Below are positions 4,229 to 7,159 of a stretch of DNA of 7,159 nucleotides, piece by piece (within the stretch, counting starts at the first letter, position 1; the number at the start of each line of letters is the position of its first letter). Source of the stretch: Bacteroidota bacterium (GTDB lineage Bacteria; Bacteroidota; Rhodothermia; Rhodothermales; Rubricoccaceae); contig JADFLK010000108.1 in NCBI GenBank assembly GCA_022564455.1, positions 1 to 7,159 of the forward strand, in the 5' to 3' direction. The notes under the pieces were generated by a model. The model did no database searches. It saw only the letters and a list, made by a program, of their open reading frames with translations, and had not been told where the DNA came from. Both the position numbers and the translations under genes were made by a program.

Positions 4229-5453
4229 GGCGGGTGCGGAGTTCTTCAGCGAGAGCTCTCAATTCGACGAGTTGCGCCAGGAGTTGGTAGTTGCCGTGCC
4301 ACTGTACAAAGTCGGCCCCGCCCATGAACGCACCGTGTTTCGCCGTCCGGCCCCAGTAGTGCCAGTAGTCGAAATACGTGAACTCAATAGGCTCGTCGAA
4401 TGGCGCGGGAGTGAGCAGGTCTGCCTCATAGAGGCCATCCATGATGTCCTTGGCTTCCAAGACGCGTTCGTTGGTTGATTCAACGACGGCTTCAGCCTCC
4501 TCGTAGAAAGCGTCAGTGTGGTTCGAGGTGTGGCAGTTGCCACAGACCGCTTTCATGTTGTCCTGGGCTTGCACGTAGGTCGGTCGTCGTTCGGAGACGG
4601 CAGCGAAGAGCCAGTAGGAGAGTCGTTCCGAGGTGTCGTGAGTGACGCCCACTCCGCCAAGGCCGCTCATATGGCACGTGGCGCAGGTAGGGACGGGCAT
4701 GTCCGCAACCGTGAGCAGGCGCGGGTCGGCGCCCAGATTCATCTCATCGCGCTGGGCGTTGAACAGGACGCCATGGGTGGATTCCTCGTAGATCTCGATC
4801 TGCGAGTGGTCCGGCCCCATGTGGCATTGCCCGCACGTCGTCGGAAGCCTTGCGAGTTCCACCGAAGCGAGGTGGCGCGAATGGCAGGACGTGCACGTGC
4901 CGATGGAACCATCGGTGTTAGGCTGGCCGATCTTGTGGCACGATACACAGCCTGAAGCGATAGCCGACGCCCCTTCCAGTCGGGCGAGCGTATTTGGTGG
5001 GCGGTCCACAGCACCCGGGTGGTAGCGTTCCGAGAATGCAACCTGCTCTTTCGTGAAGGGCTCAGCACCCTCGACGGCGGCGAAGGCCGGAGCCGCGTGT
5101 CGGCTTCGAAGAAACTCGTCGTACTGCGAGGCGTGGCACTGCTGGCAATTGAGCGCGGTGACTGAGGCCGAAATCGTGAAGCCGCGATGGTCGAGGCTTT
5201 CCTGTCCGTCCTGCAAGCCATGACAATCGAGGCAGGACGTTCCTACCGAGGCGTGTCGACTCGCCTCGTATTCGACAACAATGGCGGGCGTCTCTTCTCG
5301 ATGGCACGTCGCGCATCGTCCCGTGGCCGCCACCATGTCGGCTTCCGGTCGTTCCGTGTCGAGGGCCGGGCGCTCGCGGTTGATTAGCAGGGCCGCTACG
5401 ATGAGGGCCGTCGCAAGAATCACCGCGATGAAAACCGAGCGGAACGTGGACAT
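4209..5453 (-). CDS. Octahaem c-type cytochrome, hydroxylamine oxidoreductase-like (414 aa)
   Basis: Eight CXXCH haem-binding motifs occur at residues 47, 74, 103, 169, 187, 207, 257 and 304. An uncleaved anchor or signal sequence lies at about 5-24 (SVFIAVILATALIVAALLI), so the protein acts outside the inner membrane, probably tethered to it. Several further histidines in R-H or T-H contexts (H67, H119, H194, H227) are plausible distal haem ligands. GPDHSQIEIYEESTHG (213-228) and the C-terminal FDYWHYWGR...KHGAFMGGADFVQWHG region resemble the HAO/octahaem family. That family oxidises hydroxylamine or hydrazine, or reduces nitrite and related N-oxides, depending on the member. The cross-linking tyrosine of true HAO lies C-terminal to the last haem. 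Y360, Y363, Y366 and Y389 are candidates, and F382 sits in the most conserved-looking stretch, so direction of catalysis is open. It is the first gene of a three-gene overlapping operon. ATG 5453 has no Shine-Dalgarno. Confidence 0.96.
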   Translation of the reverse strand: MSTFRSVFIAVILATALIVAALLINRERPALDTERPEADMVAATGRCATCHREETPAIVVEYEASRHASVGTSCLDCHGLQDGQESLDHRGFTISASVTALNCQQCHASQYDEFLRSRHAAPAFAAVEGAEPFTKEQVAFSERYHPGAVDRPPNTLARLEGASAIASGCVSCHKIGQPNTDGSIGTCTSCHSRHLASVELARLPTTCGQCHMGPDHSQIEIYEESTHGVLFNAQRDEMNLGADPRLLTVADMPVPTCATCHMSGLGGVGVTHDTSERLSYWLFAAVSERRPTYVQAQDNMKAVCGNCHTSNHTDAFYEEAEAVVESTNERVLEAKDIMDGLYEADLLTPAPFDEPIEFTYFDYWHYWGRTAKHGAFMGGADFVQWHGNYQLLAQLVELRALAEELRTRHASPTE

Positions 5454-5776
5454 GAGATAGTGAGGTCGTCTTCGCAGAGGTATTCAACATACGCATTGGC
5501 ACGGGAAGGGAATTACCGTGTTCACCGTGGTTGGGAAGGGTGTACCATCAGCATAGGGTTCACGATGACAGAGCCTGTCACTCTGTGGGGAAATACCCTT
5601 CCGCGGCTTGAGGGATATGGGTACGTGGCAAGCCGCAATTAGCCTACGGTGTGAGGGGGCGTGGCCCGTCGAGGGAATTGAGGGCAGTCGCGTATCATTT
5701 TTTGCACCCCAAAACAAGTGCATGGCTAATCAAGCGTGCGCATTTGGGTCGATTCCTCCCATCAACCTGTAAGACA
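5454..5776. promoter_or_regulatory. Divergent intergenic region with several short inverted repeats
   Basis: This 323-bp region separates the cytochrome operon (leftward) from the YceI-like pair (rightward) and should hold both promoters. I see CACGG/CCGTG (5500-5504 and 5516-5520) and GGAAGGGT/ACCCTTCC (5534-5541 and 5595-5602). Next come a TGACA-GAGCC-TGTCA palindrome (5566-5580) overlapping ACAGAG/CTCTGT (5568-5586), and GCGGCTTG/CAAGCCGC (5603-5610 and 5629-5636). A TATCATTTTTTG stretch (5693-5704) could be a rightward promoter core. No start site can be assigned with confidence, and the individual 5-8 bp repeats are near chance level. Confidence 0.4.
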
Positions 5777-6352
5777 ATGAAAAAGCACCCTTTCTTTCTC
5801 GTGCTCGCCGTGGCCGCTCTGGTAGTAGCAGGCTGGAACGTGACTCCGAATCAGTACACCTTTGCAAGTGGAAGCCGTGTCTGGGTTGAGGGCACATCAA
5901 CTCTCCATGATTGGTCGTGCGATGCTGGGCAGATCAATGGCAACGTTGCGGCAGAGCCCGGCACCGGGCGGCTAACCGCAATAAGCGGCGTAACGGTCAC
6001 CATTCCAGTTGCCAGCCTCGATTGTGATAACTCGACCATGAACGGGAAGCTCCGCGATGCGCTTGCGGCTGCACCCAACATCAGCTTCTCGCTTTCCAGT
6101 GCGCAGGTAGGATCCGTGAACAACGGGCTATTTGCGATCCGGGCATCAGGCCGCCTGAGTATTGCCGGAGTCACCCGGACGATGAATATCTCGGCAACGG
6201 GTCGAGCATTGAGCGACGGCCGCTTCCAGATCACCGGCAGCATCCCCTTCGCAATGAGCCAATTCGGTGTGGAGCCTCCAACGGCCATGTTTGGCACGAT
6301 AAGGACGCGAGACGATGTGATCGTCGGATTTGACGTCACCGTTCAGCCATAA
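5777..6352 (+). CDS. Secreted YceI-like domain protein (191 aa), first paralogue
   Basis: This is an exported protein of the YceI-like lipocalin-shaped family, whose members bind long isoprenoid or fatty ligands in the periplasm. The N-terminus MKKHPFFLVLAVAALVVAGW is a clear signal peptide, probably cut near residue 20. The mature part shows SRVWVEGTSTLHDWSC (33-48), the usual GTSTLHDW opening, then FSLSSAQV (104-111), GRLSIAGVTRTMNI (125-138) and the closing FGVEPPTAMFGTIRTRDDVI (163-182). Cysteines C48 and C83 may form a disulfide. A longer open frame begins at 5651, but the signal peptide fixes the start at 5777. The leader has no Shine-Dalgarno. It is followed after 56 bp by a paralogue, and divergent to the octahaem cytochrome operon. 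The ligand is unknown; a quinone-like ligand would fit the neighbourhood but is only a guess. Confidence 0.95.
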   Translation: MKKHPFFLVLAVAALVVAGWNVTPNQYTFASGSRVWVEGTSTLHDWSCDAGQINGNVAAEPGTGRLTAISGVTVTIPVASLDCDNSTMNGKLRDALAAAPNISFSLSSAQVGSVNNGLFAIRASGRLSIAGVTRTMNISATGRALSDGRFQITGSIPFAMSQFGVEPPTAMFGTIRTRDDVIVGFDVTVQP

Positions 6353-6408
6353 GTCGCAACCACTGTGCTACGCGACTGACGCTCACTCATTCCTTTCATT
6401 CCTCTACG

Positions 6409-6993
6409 ATGATGAACAAGCTCGCTCGAAGTTCGATTCTCATCATTGCCATTCTCTTCGGTGGCGCCAGCTTCGATACAGTGCTGTACGAAGCACTGCC
6501 CGAAAGCAGACTCTGGATCGACGGTACGTCATCCGTTGGCAGCTATCAGTGTATTTCGGACCGGGTTGTCGGGTTAGGCCAGCTCGAGGAAAACAACCGG
6601 GGTTTCGTTCGAGTGAATGTCGCTGTTCCCGTTCGTTCATTCAACTGTGGACCGCGGCAGATGAACGCCGACTTTACCGATGCCTTGAAGGCTGACGCCC
6701 ATCCGGCTATCAGCTTCTCGCTTCTTCACGCCGATTGGCCTTCCGGCGCGTTCAGCGACGGCGCGTGGGTATCCATATCCGCCACCGGCGAACTCGAGCT
6801 TGCTGGAGAAGCGCGGCGGATCGCAATTACAGTTCAAGGACAACGGCTGGCAAACGGCCAAGTCCGGGTTCGTGGTTCTCATCGGCTTCGCATGACCGAC
6901 TTCGGGATCGAACCTCCGAGCAGATTGCTCGGGCTCGTGCGATCCCACGACGAAATCGTAGTGCGGTTTGACCTTCGTGCTGCTCCCCGATAA
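6409..6993 (+). CDS. Secreted YceI-like domain protein (194 aa), second diverged paralogue
   Basis: This is a tandem paralogue of the gene at 5777-6352. It has a signal peptide (RSSILIIAILFGGAS, residues 7-21) and then SRLWIDGTSSVGSYQC (33-48), aligned with the family opening. ISFSLLHADW (101-110), GELELAGEARRIAITVQG and the closing FGIEPPSRLLGLVRSHDEIV follow. The two copies share the C48 position and a second cysteine (C80 here, C83 in the first copy) followed a few residues later by M-N, supporting a conserved disulfide. The L-H-D-W of the family opening is replaced by V-G-S-Y, so the pocket rim may differ. ATG 6409 or ATG 6412 could be the start; the proteins differ by one residue. No Shine-Dalgarno is present. 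The genes are 56 bp apart and probably co-transcribed. Confidence 0.92.
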   Translation: MMNKLARSSILIIAILFGGASFDTVLYEALPESRLWIDGTSSVGSYQCISDRVVGLGQLEENNRGFVRVNVAVPVRSFNCGPRQMNADFTDALKADAHPAISFSLLHADWPSGAFSDGAWVSISATGELELAGEARRIAITVQGQRLANGQVRVRGSHRLRMTDFGIEPPSRLLGLVRSHDEIVVRFDLRAAPR

Positions 6994-7095
6994 TCCCAAT
7001 TCCACCCACTCACTCACATTTCGACATCGTCGCTGCAGCGAACTGATGCCCTCCCTAATTCATCTACACCCTGATTCACCTAAACCACCAAAGCC

Positions 7096-7159
7096 ATGAA
7101 ACGCTTCCTACGCACCCTCATCCTGAGCGCACTCGCCTTCGGCATGCTGCCGCTCAACG
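7096..7159 (+). CDS. Exported protein, N-terminal signal peptide only (runs off the window)
   Basis: An ATG at 7096 opens MKRFLRTLILSALAFGMLPL, a typical signal peptide with a positive start and a hydrophobic core. The frame stays open to the window end after 21 codons. The leader CACCTAAACCACCAAAGCC is A/C-rich without Shine-Dalgarno, like other genes here. It follows the second YceI-like gene by 102 bp on the same strand and may belong to the same exported-protein cluster. The function cannot be told from this part. Confidence 0.75.
   Translation, partial: MKRFLRTLILSALAFGMLPLN

Noticed and set aside
4518..4955. + strand open frame within the cytochrome gene
   Set aside because: Its complement carries five of the eight CXXCH motifs in one frame, so it is a shadow.
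5651..5776. Upstream extension of the first YceI-like gene
   Set aside because: The signal peptide begins at ATG 5777; the added 42 residues show no export signal and would bury it.
6352..6377. AGTCGC/GCGACT hairpin after the first YceI-like gene as a terminator
   Set aside because: Only 6 bp with a 14-nt loop and no T-tract; expected by chance.

Overview
The window looks like chromosomal DNA from a Rhodothermota/Bacteroidota-type bacterium (Salinibacter or Rubrivirga relatives are my guess). This rests on moderate-to-high GC, mostly A/C/pyrimidine-rich leaders without Shine-Dalgarno motifs, and the families present (DUF5335, YgaP-like DUF2892, Hsp20, UspA, YceI, multihaem cytochrome). No rRNA, tRNA, CRISPR array or intact transposon was seen.

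Left part (1-3013, + strand): a NarL/FixJ-type response regulator whose receiver domain is interrupted by an in-frame TAG at 5-7. Next come a nested inverted repeat that covers the start of a small unknown ORF (580-804) and a membrane-anchored FnIII-like/coiled-coil protein (871-1434). A roughly 1-kb stretch of broken stress-type genes follows. It holds a 70-codon ORF that begins like a DUF2892 protein (1698-1910), a frameshifted UspA C-terminal remnant (about 1912-2121), an Hsp20 N-terminal remnant (2240-2491, ending with an 18-bp tandem duplication), and a DUF2892 C-terminal remnant (2506-2673). An intact DUF5335 gene (2690-3013) closes this side. The decay looks like repeated deletion or recombination in an accessory stress locus. 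Sequencing error remains an alternative for the single-base lesions.

Centre (3054-5453, - strand): a tightly overlapping three-gene operon. It is transcribed from 5453 downward and encodes an octahaem c-type cytochrome of the hydroxylamine-oxidoreductase-like type (eight CXXCH), an 8-helix membrane protein made of two homologous halves with matching histidines, and a 104-aa membrane protein coupled by an ATGA overlap. I infer a membrane-attached electron-transfer or nitrogen-oxide redox module. This is the most interesting candidate system in the window.

Right part (5777-7159, + strand): divergent from the operon across a 323-bp intergenic region with several short inverted repeats. It holds two tandem secreted YceI-like paralogues and the first 21 codons of a further exported protein that runs off the window.
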